The position numbers were made by a program, and so were the translations under genes. From Labrenzia sp. OB1 (lineage in GTDB: Bacteria; Pseudomonadota; Alphaproteobacteria; Rhizobiales; Stappiaceae), in NCBI RefSeq assembly GCF_001624695.1, contig NZ_JSEP01000028.1:1-57909 (forward strand): a DNA stretch of 57,909 nt. The letters run 5' to 3'. This document shows, piece by piece, positions 33,865-44,120 of this stretch. Under the pieces are notes generated by a model. The model was not told the DNA's origin and searched no databases. It saw only the letters and a program-made list of their open reading frames with translations. Each line of letters starts with the position of its first letter. The stretch's first letter is position 1.

Positions 33865-35325
33865 TTAAAATTGACCGCCCGTCTTGAAGCCGCCGCCGCC
33901 AAACCCGCCGCCGGTCTTGAAACCTCCGCCACCAAACCCGCCGCTACCTGGAAAATTGCCGCCCGGTCCTCCGGATCCGCCGAAACCGCCCATGGATTTC
34001 GGCAGGCCGGTGCCGTGCGGAAAGGCCACCTTGCGACCGCGCGGTTTGCGCCGTTTGTGAGAGCGTTCGGCGCGAGCCCAGTAATCCGCCCCCGTGATGG
34101 CACCCTTCACGAGTTCACCCAGAAGAACCGTGGTGAGCTTGTTGTCGGAGAAGGTGGATTCCCAACTGCCGTAGCCGCTGGACCTGAACCGCTTGATGAC
34201 ATCCGCCAGTTCGGTGCGCCGACGGCCGATATCGCGTTGCAATTCGCGGTCCTGGCGGATTTCGCGGGCCACCTGTTCGATGCGGTCCTTCAGGTCCTCG
34301 ATCCGCTGGACGATTTTTTCGTCGTCCGGGGAAGGTGTGTCGTGAGCCGCGCGCCAGAGGTCGTTCAGGTCGTCGGCCTGCAGGGAGACGGACAGGTGTT
34401 CCTCCGCCTTCAGGAAATCTGCGTCTTCGCCGCCGGAAAATTCGGCAAGGGCGGTGGAGAGCGTCTCGATGCGCCGGTCCAGCTTGTCCAGATCCCCGTC
34501 GATGTTGTCGATTTCCTCGCTGTAAGTCTCGATCGAACCGACAAGATCCGTCCCGGCCGCATCCGTCATGGCGTTGCGGCTGAATTCGGCGAGCTTTGCC
34601 TGCTCCTGGCGGGCGATCTGCGCGCAGCGTTCGGCATGTCTGGCCATGCGCTCCGGAATGCCGGTGAGCATGGCGTAATTGGCGCGTGCGTCGTGAAAGC
34701 GGATCAGACCGGCAACCCAGCCGTCCAGAGAACGTATGAGGCCGCGGTGCGCGTACTCCGGAGTGCCAAAGCCGCGCTGCCACAGATAGATGAACAAGGG
34801 ATCGTCATCATAGGCCTTGCCCTTCTCGGCGCGGTCCCGGGCAGAGGTTTCCGCCTTGGCGGCGGCGGCTTCCGCCGTCGCAAGCGCGGCTTCCGTGGCC
34901 CGGTTCTGGGCCTGATAGGCGCTGTCGTTCTCAAGACGGCTGTCGACCGCCTCCATCAGCTCATCCATCTGGTTTTCGGCAGCATCGCGGGCGCTGTCCA
35001 GTTCGCCGCGTTTTTTCTGCAGCTGAAAACGCTCGCTCTCGCACTGACGGAGCTGTTCGCTCAGCACCTTGTAGTCGGCGCTGCGTTTGTCCAGAAGCCG
35101 GCGGGCTTCGCGTGCGGCGCTGTCCAGGCGGGTGTTCAGCGCACCTGCGGCATCGGAATCCAGGCGGAACCGGGCAAGATCGCGATAGGCTTCGCTCTGG
35201 CGTTCCTGCAGATCGGTGAGCGCCCGGGTCGAGCGCTCGATGCGCTTGCTGAGTTCGGCTTCCTCGCGGCGCAGGTCCTGAAGGGACTGTTCGATGGTGC
35301 CGAGGGTCTGGCGTCCGGTCAGCAT
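33865..35325 (-). CDS. coiled-coil protein with Gly-Phe-rich tail, TelA-cassette gene 3
   Basis: A 486-residue soluble protein. Residues 1-150 and 260-370 are strong coiled coil (RREEAELSKRIERSTRALTD). Between them is a globular patch with DDDPLFIYLWQRGFGTPEYA and GLIRSLDGWVAGLIRFHDAR. Near 390-425 a block YGSWESTFSDNKLTTVLLGE precedes a basic stretch, and the last 50 residues are repeats of FGGGGFKTGG, looking like a low-complexity or condensate-prone tail. I know no family. It is third in a co-directional set, 40 bases after the DUF6384-like gene, whose product is probably its membrane partner. Confidence 0.7.
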   Translation of the reverse strand: MLTGRQTLGTIEQSLQDLRREEAELSKRIERSTRALTDLQERQSEAYRDLARFRLDSDAAGALNTRLDSAAREARRLLDKRSADYKVLSEQLRQCESERFQLQKKRGELDSARDAAENQMDELMEAVDSRLENDSAYQAQNRATEAALATAEAAAAKAETSARDRAEKGKAYDDDPLFIYLWQRGFGTPEYAHRGLIRSLDGWVAGLIRFHDARANYAMLTGIPERMARHAERCAQIARQEQAKLAEFSRNAMTDAAGTDLVGSIETYSEEIDNIDGDLDKLDRRIETLSTALAEFSGGEDADFLKAEEHLSVSLQADDLNDLWRAAHDTPSPDDEKIVQRIEDLKDRIEQVAREIRQDRELQRDIGRRRTELADVIKRFRSSGYGSWESTFSDNKLTTVLLGELVKGAITGADYWARAERSHKRRKPRGRKVAFPHGTGLPKSMGGFGGSGGPGGNFPGSGGFGGGGFKTGGGFGGGGFKTGGQF

Positions 35326-35365
35326 GGGCTAGCTTTCCTTTTAGGGAGGCGTTCGTTCCGAGCTG

Positions 35366-36292
35366 TTACCATTTCGTGATCGCTCCGTCCTGAACACCGC
35401 CGCGCCATTTGATATCCAGTTCGCCGCGCCTTTTCTGGCCAAGGATGCCTTTCTGCACGATGCCGTCTTCCATCTTGTCGCGTCGGACCGCGTTGTAGAT
35501 GGTCTCCGATACGCGCTGGCCCCATTTGTCGACGGTTTCCGCAGCACTGTTCTCTTCCGACGCGATGCTGCGTTGGAGAATGTTGCCGTCCGGATCTATG
35601 GCCTCCACCACGATATAGTAGTTTTCGGTGTCCGGATTGGCATCTGGAATGCGGGTGATGCCGGTCGGGACGCCTTCGCGGGCGATGATGCGGACCTCGA
35701 AAACTTCCTGAAGCTGCGCCGAGAGCTGGCGCAGGTCGGCTTCCGCCTTGAAGGCAGCGTCGTTCCGGCCGTCGGCAAGCGCAAGGCGTCCGTCATCGGC
35801 CAGCGTCCGGGCCTGGTCTTCCACCTCGGCGTTTTCCGTCAGGGTGTCTATGCGGCCGACGAGTTCGCTATAGGTGGCCGGCAGGGACTGCAGCCGGGCC
35901 AGAAACTCGGCCTCGGCCCTCTGCGCGGGCAGGCTGACCAGAAAATACCAGGCAGCGATTGCAATCACGAGAACGGTGGCGGCCCCGGCCAGCCATTTCG
36001 ACCAGGTAGTACGGGAAATATACACCATCGCCAGCGTGCGCTGGAAGCCGGCGGCCGGCGGTGAGTAGACAAAGCGGTCGCGTTTCAGGTCCTCTACGCC
36101 GGCCTTGAGGAGGTGGTCGGGAACCTCGATACCTTGCGCGGAATAAACCTGGCGGAGACGCTCGATCATCGCCGCGTCGCGGTCATCCGCCTTCAGTTCC
36201 CGGGCGACCTGACCCTCTTCGTGGCGCAGCGTGTCTACCACGTCCATCGCCATCATCAGATCGTCGAGAGGAGCGTCGGTCTTGCTAGCCAT
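35366..36292 (-). CDS. DUF6384-like membrane protein, TelA-cassette gene 2
   Basis: A 308-residue protein with one membrane segment near residues 98-117 (WLAGAATVLVIAIAAWYFLV). The N-terminal 95 residues are cytoplasmic (APLDDLMMAMDVVDTLRHEE, then KAGVEDLKRDRFVYSPPAAG), and the C-terminal 190 begin with a helical stalk and end in a beta-rich domain with TENYYIVVEAIDPDGNILQR and a KRRGELDIKWRGGV tail. I recognise this as DUF6384 with moderate confidence. It lies between the TelA-like and coiled-coil genes. Function is unknown. Confidence 0.65.
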   Translation of the reverse strand: MASKTDAPLDDLMMAMDVVDTLRHEEGQVARELKADDRDAAMIERLRQVYSAQGIEVPDHLLKAGVEDLKRDRFVYSPPAAGFQRTLAMVYISRTTWSKWLAGAATVLVIAIAAWYFLVSLPAQRAEAEFLARLQSLPATYSELVGRIDTLTENAEVEDQARTLADDGRLALADGRNDAAFKAEADLRQLSAQLQEVFEVRIIAREGVPTGITRIPDANPDTENYYIVVEAIDPDGNILQRSIASEENSAAETVDKWGQRVSETIYNAVRRDKMEDGIVQKGILGQKRRGELDIKWRGGVQDGAITKW

Positions 36293-36388
36293 AAATGCAG
36301 TCTTCTCAAATCGGGCGGGCCGGAGAAAGTCCGGCCCGTCAATCCCTGCAGTCTAGAGTCTGTCTACGCGGCGGGGAAGGGTGACCTC

Positions 36389-37606
36389 CTAGAGGGCGGT
36401 GCCTTCAGCAGTCAATTTGGCGAGCCGCCGCTTGCCGTCTTCCACCGCGTTGCGGATCTCTTCGGAATTCTTCGTCGACATATCCCGCATTTCGGAAATG
36501 ATCTCGCGGGACTGGACCTGGAAGTTGACAACGGAATCGACGAGCTTTTTCACGGAGGCGGCGGCGACCGTCGGGCCGTAGCCGGCCTTCAAGGCTTCCG
36601 TCTGGACCGCGTCGCCAATCTCCGCCAGAGTTTCCAGGCTCTTGTTGATGCCTTCCTTCATGGCGTTCAGCGTCTCGGTGGATTCATGCAGGCCCTGAAG
36701 GCCGGTGAAGGACGCATTGAGAGCGGTCAGAACGGATTCGTTGGTCGAGAAGAAGCTCACCGACTGCGCATAGACCCGTTCCTTGGCATTGGTGGTCTGC
36801 ACCAGCCGGGCCATGATCACTTCGGAAGTGTTGTAGCCGATGGTCAGGTTGTCGGAGAGGTCCTTGGCGATCTGGTAGCGCTTTTCCTCGTCCTGCATTT
36901 CGCGCAGCTTTTCGTCCCGGGCAAGTTCCAGCCGGGCTTTCTGGGCAGCGTCGTCGCCCGTATAGGCCTCGACGTCCCCGGAAGCGCTTTTCAGCGTCGC
37001 CTGGGCGCTCTCCAGTTTCTCCTTCGCCATGTTGAGGAGTTCCAGTGCGGTGACCTCGGCCTGTTTCAGCGCGCCGCGAAAATCGCGGTAGGCCTCCAGA
37101 ATGGTCTGTTCGCGCTCGATCTGATCCTTGGTCGCACGGGCAACTTCCTTATAGGTGTCGCGAATGTCCGTGAAGCGGTCGGAAATCGTGCCCCGGCGCA
37201 TGTTGCGCCAGGTGTTTGCCAGGTTTTCGGTGAAGGAAACCCTGCCGTCGGCCAGTTGGTCGACCAGAGCCTTGGCGTCATCGCGAATGGAATCGAAGGC
37301 CCTGGTGACCTCTTCATAACGCTCGCCGATATCCATCTGCTGCACCTGGGAGCGAACCACTTCGTTGAAGTTGGAAGCCTGTCCGAGGGTGCGCGTGATG
37401 ACGAGGACCTTGTCCGGGGACAGGTCGGAGATCTTTTCCAGCAGCGCGTTGATCGGCGCGTCGGTTTCCGTCTCCGGGGTGATGCCGGCGTCGCGAAGCG
37501 TGGTGAGGGCGCGATCGAGATACTGAAGTGGGGAAAAGCCGCCTGCGGGCGCTGCCGGGGCAGCCGCTGTCATGCCCGGGGTTTGCGGATCTGCCGCGTC
37601 TGTCAT
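36389..37606 (-). CDS. TelA-like (toxic anion resistance family) protein
   Basis: A 405-residue cytoplasmic helical protein. The pattern resembles TelA/YceH-type proteins: an early GITPETETDAPINALLEKIS, long helices with EREQTILEAYRDFRGALKQA, and the segment LTIGYNTSEVIMARLVQTTN followed by SFFSTNESVLTALNASFTGL. TelA proteins are linked to tellurite and colicin or antibiotic tolerance, but their biochemical role is unclear. The ATG at 37606 has GGAGG six bases upstream; the frame extends 17 codons further without one. First gene of a three-gene cassette. I hold the family assignment as probable, not proven. Confidence 0.65.
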   Translation of the reverse strand: MTDAADPQTPGMTAAAPAAPAGGFSPLQYLDRALTTLRDAGITPETETDAPINALLEKISDLSPDKVLVITRTLGQASNFNEVVRSQVQQMDIGERYEEVTRAFDSIRDDAKALVDQLADGRVSFTENLANTWRNMRRGTISDRFTDIRDTYKEVARATKDQIEREQTILEAYRDFRGALKQAEVTALELLNMAKEKLESAQATLKSASGDVEAYTGDDAAQKARLELARDEKLREMQDEEKRYQIAKDLSDNLTIGYNTSEVIMARLVQTTNAKERVYAQSVSFFSTNESVLTALNASFTGLQGLHESTETLNAMKEGINKSLETLAEIGDAVQTEALKAGYGPTVAAASVKKLVDSVVNFQVQSREIISEMRDMSTKNSEEIRNAVEDGKRRLAKLTAEGTAL

Positions 37607-37912
37607 ATTCGACCTCCTCGAAAGGACGGCAGCGATTTTTCCGGCGCTCTTGTGCACCTTTGCCGCGTCGTCCCGTTAACAAATTCAAGCCGCAAGTTAG
37701 GGCAGGCTTACGCCGCCGTGTCAACGGTTTGGAACACAAAAGCCAGCGTCGCCGGGCGAGGCGTACACGCCTTTCCGGCTACCCATAAGAGAATTTTACG
37801 ACATGGCTGTATCGAAGCAGGGCGGAAAGTGCTCTAGGCTCTTTCGCGCTTCCATTCAAAACCGGTTATGCATCCGGTGCGGAGACTTGAGTTTTTGGAA
37901 AAGAGACCGAAC
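37607..37912. other. divergent intergenic region, TelA cassette / mscS
   Basis: About 300 bases between the TelA-like gene and the MscS channel gene. No gene, clear inverted repeat or CtrA/sigma-54 box was seen. It must hold both promoters. Confidence 0.4.
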
Positions 37913-40357
37913 GTGACAGCCGTGGTTGCGCGAAAACCGCATGCTTGCAATTGTTTCCAGATGACCGGAACCGCCGTCCGTTCAGCTTTGATGACGGCAC
38001 TGATGCTTCTGGGACTGGCGGTGGGAGCCGCCCACGCGCAAGAAAACCAAGAGCTTCCTGTGGCGGAAGCGGGCGGGACTTCGCAATCGCTTTTTGAACG
38101 CGCGGTCAGGGCAATCGAGGAAAAGACGGTTTCGGTACAAGCCCTTGAGCTGTTGCGCGGGCAGCTTGCTGAAGTGCGCGACGCCAATGCAGCCATCGTC
38201 CGGCGTGATGATCTTGCAGCGGATCTGCTGTCCGCGCAGCTCGAAAGTCTGGGTCCGGCGCCTGCCGAGGGAGCCGGGGAGGCGGCTGATGTCGCGGCGC
38301 GCCGTCTGGAACTGGAGAACGCGCTGGCGAAGGCGAATGCGCCCATCCGGCAGGCTGGCGAGACCTTGCGGCATGTCGAGGTTCTCATTCGCGAATTGGA
38401 CAAGCAGCTGCGACTGCGAAAACTGCAGGAAGTCGTGGAGCGGTATCCGACACCGCTGGTGGTCTCCACCTGGCAAAACGGTCTGGAGGAAGTTTCTGAA
38501 TTCCGGCAGCGCCTCTGGCGGGACATCCAGAGTGAACTGGCACGGCCGAGCGTTTCCAAGCAGTTGAACCGGACAGTCCCCATCGCGCTGGGTCTTGCTC
38601 TTTTCGGCCTGGGTTTTCTCGTGTTCTTGCAGTTTCCCCTGTCGCGGGGGCTGATGCGTCACGCCGAACGCCGGCGCGGAGGGGTCAGGGGACTGTTGCT
38701 TGCGCTGGCGAGCAATTCGACCTTCATCCTTTTGCCCGTGATCGGGGCGGTGGCCCTTGTCGCGATCCTTCCGATTCTGGACATCCGCCCCAATGCCGTC
38801 AGGACGGCCGTTAGCGCCTTGCCTGTTCTGGCGATTGTGATGATCATCGCCCATTGGCTGGGACATACGATTTTTGCTCCCGAAGCGCAGCGCTGGCGGA
38901 TGCTCGATCTGTCGGACGCGGAAGCGCTGCGCGGCTTGCGGTTATGTCAGGCGCTGGGCGTTTTCCTGATGCTGGAACTGCTTCTGGAAACGCTCGAAAT
39001 CGATCAGGCGTTCGGCCCGGCCGCAATTTCGGTGTTGTCGGCGCCGCTGATTTTCCTGGCGGCAGGCCTGCTGTGGTTGCTGGCGGGGACACTCAGAAAA
39101 AATGAAGCCGCCACGGAACCGTCCGAACTGCGTGAGGATGGAGAACCCGATGAAACCGATGTCCATCTGAAAGATTCCGGGTTTCTGCTGTTTCTGTCGC
39201 TGTTGATGAGAGGGGCCGCCCTCCTGGCGGTCGGCGTCGTTCTTGCCGGATATGTCAAGCTTGCCCGGGTGGCGAGCATCCCGATGATCGTCACCGTGGC
39301 CCAACTGGGTCTGGGCTATCTGCTCTACCACCTCGCCCGGCAAATTTTTAATGCGGTAACCGACAAGGAAGACACGGCGCCGGTCCCCATTTCGCTTTCA
39401 ATCAGTCTGGTCTGCGGCCTGACGCTCGTCTTTGCGCCGCTGATCGCCATGACCTGGGGCGCGCGCCCGACGGATATCGTTGAAGTCGGCCGGCTGCTCT
39501 ATAATGGCGTCCAGTTCGGCGATATCCGGCTGTCGCTGGATTCCTTCATCATACTGATTGCGGTGTTCGGGCTGGGGATGCTCGTCACGAGATGGCTCCA
39601 GAATCTTCTGAGAAGATCGGTTCTGCCGCAAACACGAATGGATGCCGGCGCCAGGAATGCGGTGCTGACGGGGGTCAGCTATGTGGGGCTGACACTGGCC
39701 GTCCTGATTGCGGTTTCCACCGCGGGCCTGAATCTCTCCAGCCTTGCGGTCGTGGCCGGTGCGCTTTCGGTCGGCATCGGCTTCGGCCTGCAGACCATCG
39801 TGTCCAACTTCGTCTCCGGGATCATCCTGCTGATCGAACGGCCGATCAAGGAAGGCGACTGGATCGAAGTTTCGGGACAATCCGGATATGTGCGCAAGAT
39901 CTCCGTCAGATCGACCCGGATCGAGACTTTCGACCGGCATGACGTCATCATCCCGAATTCGGACCTGATCGCCGGAACGGTCAAGAACATGACACTGTCG
40001 AGCAAGACCGGCCGCCTTATTCTGCCGGTCGGGGTGGCCTATGGCAGCGATCTGGAAAAAGTGAAATCGATCCTTCTTGACGCAGCCAGGGGGCATACGT
40101 CCATCACGCGCTATCCGATGCCGTCGGTTCTGTTCACCGGGCTTGGTGACAGTTCGCTTGATTTCGAGCTCCGATGTTACCTGAAAGACGTTGGAACCAT
40201 TCTCACCACCCGGTCGGATCTCTACTTCACCGTCTATAACGAGCTTGGCAAGGCGGGGATCGAAATTCCGTTCCCGCAACGCGACCTGCACCTGAGGGAC
40301 ATCGACCGGCTGGCGGATGCCATCGAACGGCGCAGCGAAGCGCGAGATCCGGACTGA
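37913..40357 (+). CDS. large MscS-family mechanosensitive channel with DUF3772-type N-terminus
   Basis: A membrane channel of about 814 residues that opens under membrane tension to release solutes. A signal peptide (MTALMLLGLAVGAAHAQ) is followed by a periplasmic coiled-coil domain of DUF3772 type (up to about residue 200), many membrane helices, and the MscS core: AVVAGALSVGIGFGLQTIVS then NFVSGIILLIERPIKEGDW. A beta domain with RSTRIETFDRHDVIIPNSDL and a C-terminal FPQRDLHLRD complete it. Three starts are possible (ATG 37868, GTG 37913, ATG 37961); GTG 37913 has a GGAAAAGAGA upstream. It diverges from the TelA cassette. Confidence 0.88.
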   Translation: MTAVVARKPHACNCFQMTGTAVRSALMTALMLLGLAVGAAHAQENQELPVAEAGGTSQSLFERAVRAIEEKTVSVQALELLRGQLAEVRDANAAIVRRDDLAADLLSAQLESLGPAPAEGAGEAADVAARRLELENALAKANAPIRQAGETLRHVEVLIRELDKQLRLRKLQEVVERYPTPLVVSTWQNGLEEVSEFRQRLWRDIQSELARPSVSKQLNRTVPIALGLALFGLGFLVFLQFPLSRGLMRHAERRRGGVRGLLLALASNSTFILLPVIGAVALVAILPILDIRPNAVRTAVSALPVLAIVMIIAHWLGHTIFAPEAQRWRMLDLSDAEALRGLRLCQALGVFLMLELLLETLEIDQAFGPAAISVLSAPLIFLAAGLLWLLAGTLRKNEAATEPSELREDGEPDETDVHLKDSGFLLFLSLLMRGAALLAVGVVLAGYVKLARVASIPMIVTVAQLGLGYLLYHLARQIFNAVTDKEDTAPVPISLSISLVCGLTLVFAPLIAMTWGARPTDIVEVGRLLYNGVQFGDIRLSLDSFIILIAVFGLGMLVTRWLQNLLRRSVLPQTRMDAGARNAVLTGVSYVGLTLAVLIAVSTAGLNLSSLAVVAGALSVGIGFGLQTIVSNFVSGIILLIERPIKEGDWIEVSGQSGYVRKISVRSTRIETFDRHDVIIPNSDLIAGTVKNMTLSSKTGRLILPVGVAYGSDLEKVKSILLDAARGHTSITRYPMPSVLFTGLGDSSLDFELRCYLKDVGTILTTRSDLYFTVYNELGKAGIEIPFPQRDLHLRDIDRLADAIERRSEARDPD

Positions 40358-40381
40358 CCGTTACCGCAAGGGCGTCCTGGC

Positions 40382-41311
40382 TCAGGCCAGCTCCGCCGCA
40401 ATCCTGGCGGCGAGCCGGGCATTGTTGCGCACAAGCGCGATATTGGTCTCAAGGCTGCGGCCGCCGGTCAAATCAAACAGCGCGCCGAGAACGAAAGGCG
40501 TGACTTCCTTGCCCCTGATATTTTCCGTTTCTGCCTTGCGGATCGCCGTGTCGATGTAACCGGCCATCTCGTCCTGCGGGATTTCATCGGTTTCCGGAAC
40601 GGGATTGGCGATCAGAATTCCGCCGTGATCTGCAAACAGGGCGCGGGTCTTCAGAAGGGCGGCAATCTCCGTAGCCGAATTCAGGGAGTAGGGGGCCGGA
40701 AGGCCGCTGGAACGGGACCAGAACGCCGGCAATTCCTTCGTGCCGTAGGCGATGACAGGAACGCCCTTGGTTTCGAGCACTTCCAGGGTCTTGGGAATAT
40801 CGAGAAGCGCCTTGGCGCCGGCGGAGACGACACAGACCGGCGTGCGGGCAAGCTCGTCGAGATCGGCGGAAATATCGAAGCTGAGCTCCGCTCCCTTGTG
40901 GACACCGCCGATGCCGCCGGTGGCGAAAACCTTCAGGCCGGCCGCATCGGCCGCCATCATGGTGGCCGCGACCGTCGTGGCGCCGTAGAGGCCGGAGGCA
41001 AGCGCGAAGGTCAGGTCCGCGCGCGAACACTTCATCACATTATCCGCCTGCGCCAGGCGGTCGAGATCGGTATCGCTCAGGCCGACCATGATCCGGCCGT
41101 CCATTATGGCAATCGTTGCCGGAACGGCTCCCTCGGCGCGGATATCGGCTTCCACCCGGCGGGCGGTCTCGACATTTTGCGGGAACGGCATGCCGTGGGT
41201 AATGATGGTGGATTCCAGCGCGACGATTGGCTTGTCCGCCGCCAGGGCGGCCCGCACCTCGTCATTGTAGACGATCAGGTCCTTGAGGGTGGCGGTGTCG
41301 GGATGTGTCAC
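40382..41311 (-). CDS. psuG: pseudouridine-5'-phosphate glycosidase
   Basis: PsuG splits pseudouridine 5'-phosphate to uracil and ribose 5-phosphate. The 309 residues show the family blocks KPIVALESTIITHGMPFPQN, then KCSRADLTFALASGLYGATT, FATGGIGGVHKGAELSFDIS and the C-terminal GGRSLETNIALVRNNARLAA. It starts at GTG 41311 (AAAGG nine bases upstream), as no ATG is in place. The kinase that makes its substrate is 101 bases upstream on the same strand. No pseudouridine transporter is adjacent. Confidence 0.93.
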   Translation of the reverse strand: MTHPDTATLKDLIVYNDEVRAALAADKPIVALESTIITHGMPFPQNVETARRVEADIRAEGAVPATIAIMDGRIMVGLSDTDLDRLAQADNVMKCSRADLTFALASGLYGATTVAATMMAADAAGLKVFATGGIGGVHKGAELSFDISADLDELARTPVCVVSAGAKALLDIPKTLEVLETKGVPVIAYGTKELPAFWSRSSGLPAPYSLNSATEIAALLKTRALFADHGGILIANPVPETDEIPQDEMAGYIDTAIRKAETENIRGKEVTPFVLGALFDLTGGRSLETNIALVRNNARLAARIAAELA

Positions 41312-41412
41312 GGGAACGGGCCTTTCTGCCGGATCATATCGGCGTTTCAGGAGAGTGCCGGTCTTATAGGCGCCGCAAGGTACAGCGCCAAGCGGTGAAT
41401 TTGTCCATCCGG

Positions 41413-42348
41413 TCAAATGACCTTGAGCGCATCCCAGGAGAGGTCTGCCGCGAGTGCGCCGGTCGTGCGCAACGTCAGCGCGGCGGCGGAAAGGCCGAAG
41501 GGAAGGGCCTTGGTGAGGGAATATCCCCTTGCAAGCGCCGCGAGCGTTGCGGCAGCGAGGGCGTCTCCGGCGCCGGTCACATCGACGATATCGCCTTGAG
41601 GCGGAGAAAACCGCGTCAGTTCGTTGTCCTCCCGGACCAGAACGTCGCCCCTGCCACCGGTCAGAACGAAACTGCGAAGATCGGTTCCTGCCAGTGCACG
41701 GGCAAGATCGTCCTGCGAGGCGTCCCGGGAAAGACCGGTCAGGGCGGCGGCCTCGCCGCGATTCAGGAACAGGCAATCGAGGCGTCCAAGAACGGATTTC
41801 AGCCGGGGAGCCTTGGCCTCGGAGACGGCATTGGCGATGACCAGGGGTCCGTTCACTCCGGCGGCCAGCCTGCCGGTCACGCTCTTCAGCACCGGTTCCG
41901 GCAGATTGGCGTCGATAAACCAGAGAGCTTTGCTTGATGTACGGGTGATCAGTTCGGCAAGGATCGGGTCGAAAAGCTCGGCAGGGGCTTCGGACAAGAT
42001 CCGGTCGTCGACGCAGGCCGCGGCAAGCGAACCGTCGGGATCGTGCAGCGCCAGATATTGACCGGTCGACATACCGGGCCGTGTCGCATGGGCCAGCCTG
42101 AGCCCTTCGCCGCCAAGCTGGCCGGCGAGCATCTGCGCGGCGCTGTCGTCTCCGAGTACGCCGACAAGGCTTGTCTTGACGCCAAGCCGGCAAAGGGCGC
42201 GGGCAACATTGGTGGCTACGCCGCCGGGCCGTGAGCTGAATATCGCCGGCGTGGAGGTTTCGCGGCGGATTGTTTCTCCGGCATGGGCGATCGTATCAAG
42301 GTGGATTGCGCCAATCGCGATCACGGGCCGGGCGGAACTGGAAAACAT
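41413..42348 (-). CDS. psuK: PfkB-family pseudouridine kinase
   Basis: A 311-residue ribokinase-fold enzyme, read as pseudouridine kinase from the adjacent psuG. SRPGGVATNVARALCRLGVK holds the first PfkB signature, and DVTGAGDALAAATLAALARG the second, with the catalytic Asp in GAGD. FLNRGEAAALTGL is also typical. ATG 42348 is chosen from several closely spaced starts; ATG 42360 is equally possible. The two genes form a pseudouridine salvage pair. Confidence 0.88.
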   Translation of the reverse strand: MFSSSARPVIAIGAIHLDTIAHAGETIRRETSTPAIFSSRPGGVATNVARALCRLGVKTSLVGVLGDDSAAQMLAGQLGGEGLRLAHATRPGMSTGQYLALHDPDGSLAAACVDDRILSEAPAELFDPILAELITRTSSKALWFIDANLPEPVLKSVTGRLAAGVNGPLVIANAVSEAKAPRLKSVLGRLDCLFLNRGEAAALTGLSRDASQDDLARALAGTDLRSFVLTGGRGDVLVREDNELTRFSPPQGDIVDVTGAGDALAAATLAALARGYSLTKALPFGLSAAALTLRTTGALAADLSWDALKVI

Positions 42349-42659
42349 CGTCGGAAACATCCTCGCCGAAATCTCCCGCGTTCCGAGTACAAACAAGGGT
42401 GCACGGGTGTTGCGGGACCGGTGACCGTTGACCGGCCGGACCTGTTCACCAGCGGGCTAGCAGATCGTTACGCGTGCGGCAACCGCTTCTCCAAGCTGGA
42501 AACGATTCTCCCCGGGGTGCGGGCGTTGATTCTGCCCGAGGCGCAAACACTGGCATGTTCCCGTTCTCTTCTTACGCTGGGTAAGTTTTTAATTGACTGG
42601 AAGGAACATATTGGAAACAAACGGTCATTTCCATTTATATACCAATCGGTTTTATCGGG
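42349..42659. other. intergenic region, psuK / recA
   Basis: No gene is seen between divergent psuK and recA apart from the recA promoter region listed separately. The recA-proximal part is AT-richer than the flanks. Confidence 0.4.
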
Positions 42660-42688
42660 TTGCAAAATGAGAACAAAGAGTGTACAAA
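42660..42688 (+). promoter_or_regulatory. recA promoter with LexA-type box
   Basis: TTGCAA at 42660-42665 and TACAAA at 42683-42688 are 17 bases apart. Overlapping them at 42671-42685 is GAAC-AAAGAGT-GTAC, one base off the alphaproteobacterial GAAC-N7-GAAC / GTTC-N7-GTTC LexA box. A repressor there would block polymerase, as expected for an SOS gene. Confidence 0.55.
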
Positions 42689-42736
42689 GGCTTTCATTGA
42701 AACGCCGCGTCCATCGTGGAATAAGGAGCGTGAGCC

Positions 42737-43819
<1,083 letters not shown>

Positions 43820-43885
43820 GAGACTTTTGCCTGCCTTCAGGTGATTGCTTCTGGAGGCAGGCCGCCCAGCTGTCTTGAATTTTTC

Positions 43886-43926
43886 AAGGGCCCTTTTCCG
43901 TTCGCCGGAAGAGGGCCTTTGGTTTT
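43886..43926 (+). terminator. rho-independent terminator of recA
   Basis: A long stem (GGCCCTTTTCCG / CGGAAGAGGGCC, with one G-U pair) around a short TTCGC-type loop, then TTTGGTTTT. It lies about 70 bases after the recA stop. The rest of the 301-base gap to alaS holds no gene that I can support. Confidence 0.82.
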
Positions 43927-44120
43927 CAGGATCTGGCTCGGACGAAGCTGATCTGAAGGCGTTGCCGCCTGTTTGCCCGACCTTGCCGGTGTGCAACCGC
44001 TGGACAGGGTTAGAGGTCAAAGTTAAAAGGCTGTTCCGGCGCGCATCCAGATCAGGATACCGAGCCGGGAAAGACTGTTAACAGGCCCGCGGAACGCGGC
44101 CGGACCGATGCGAGATCCGA

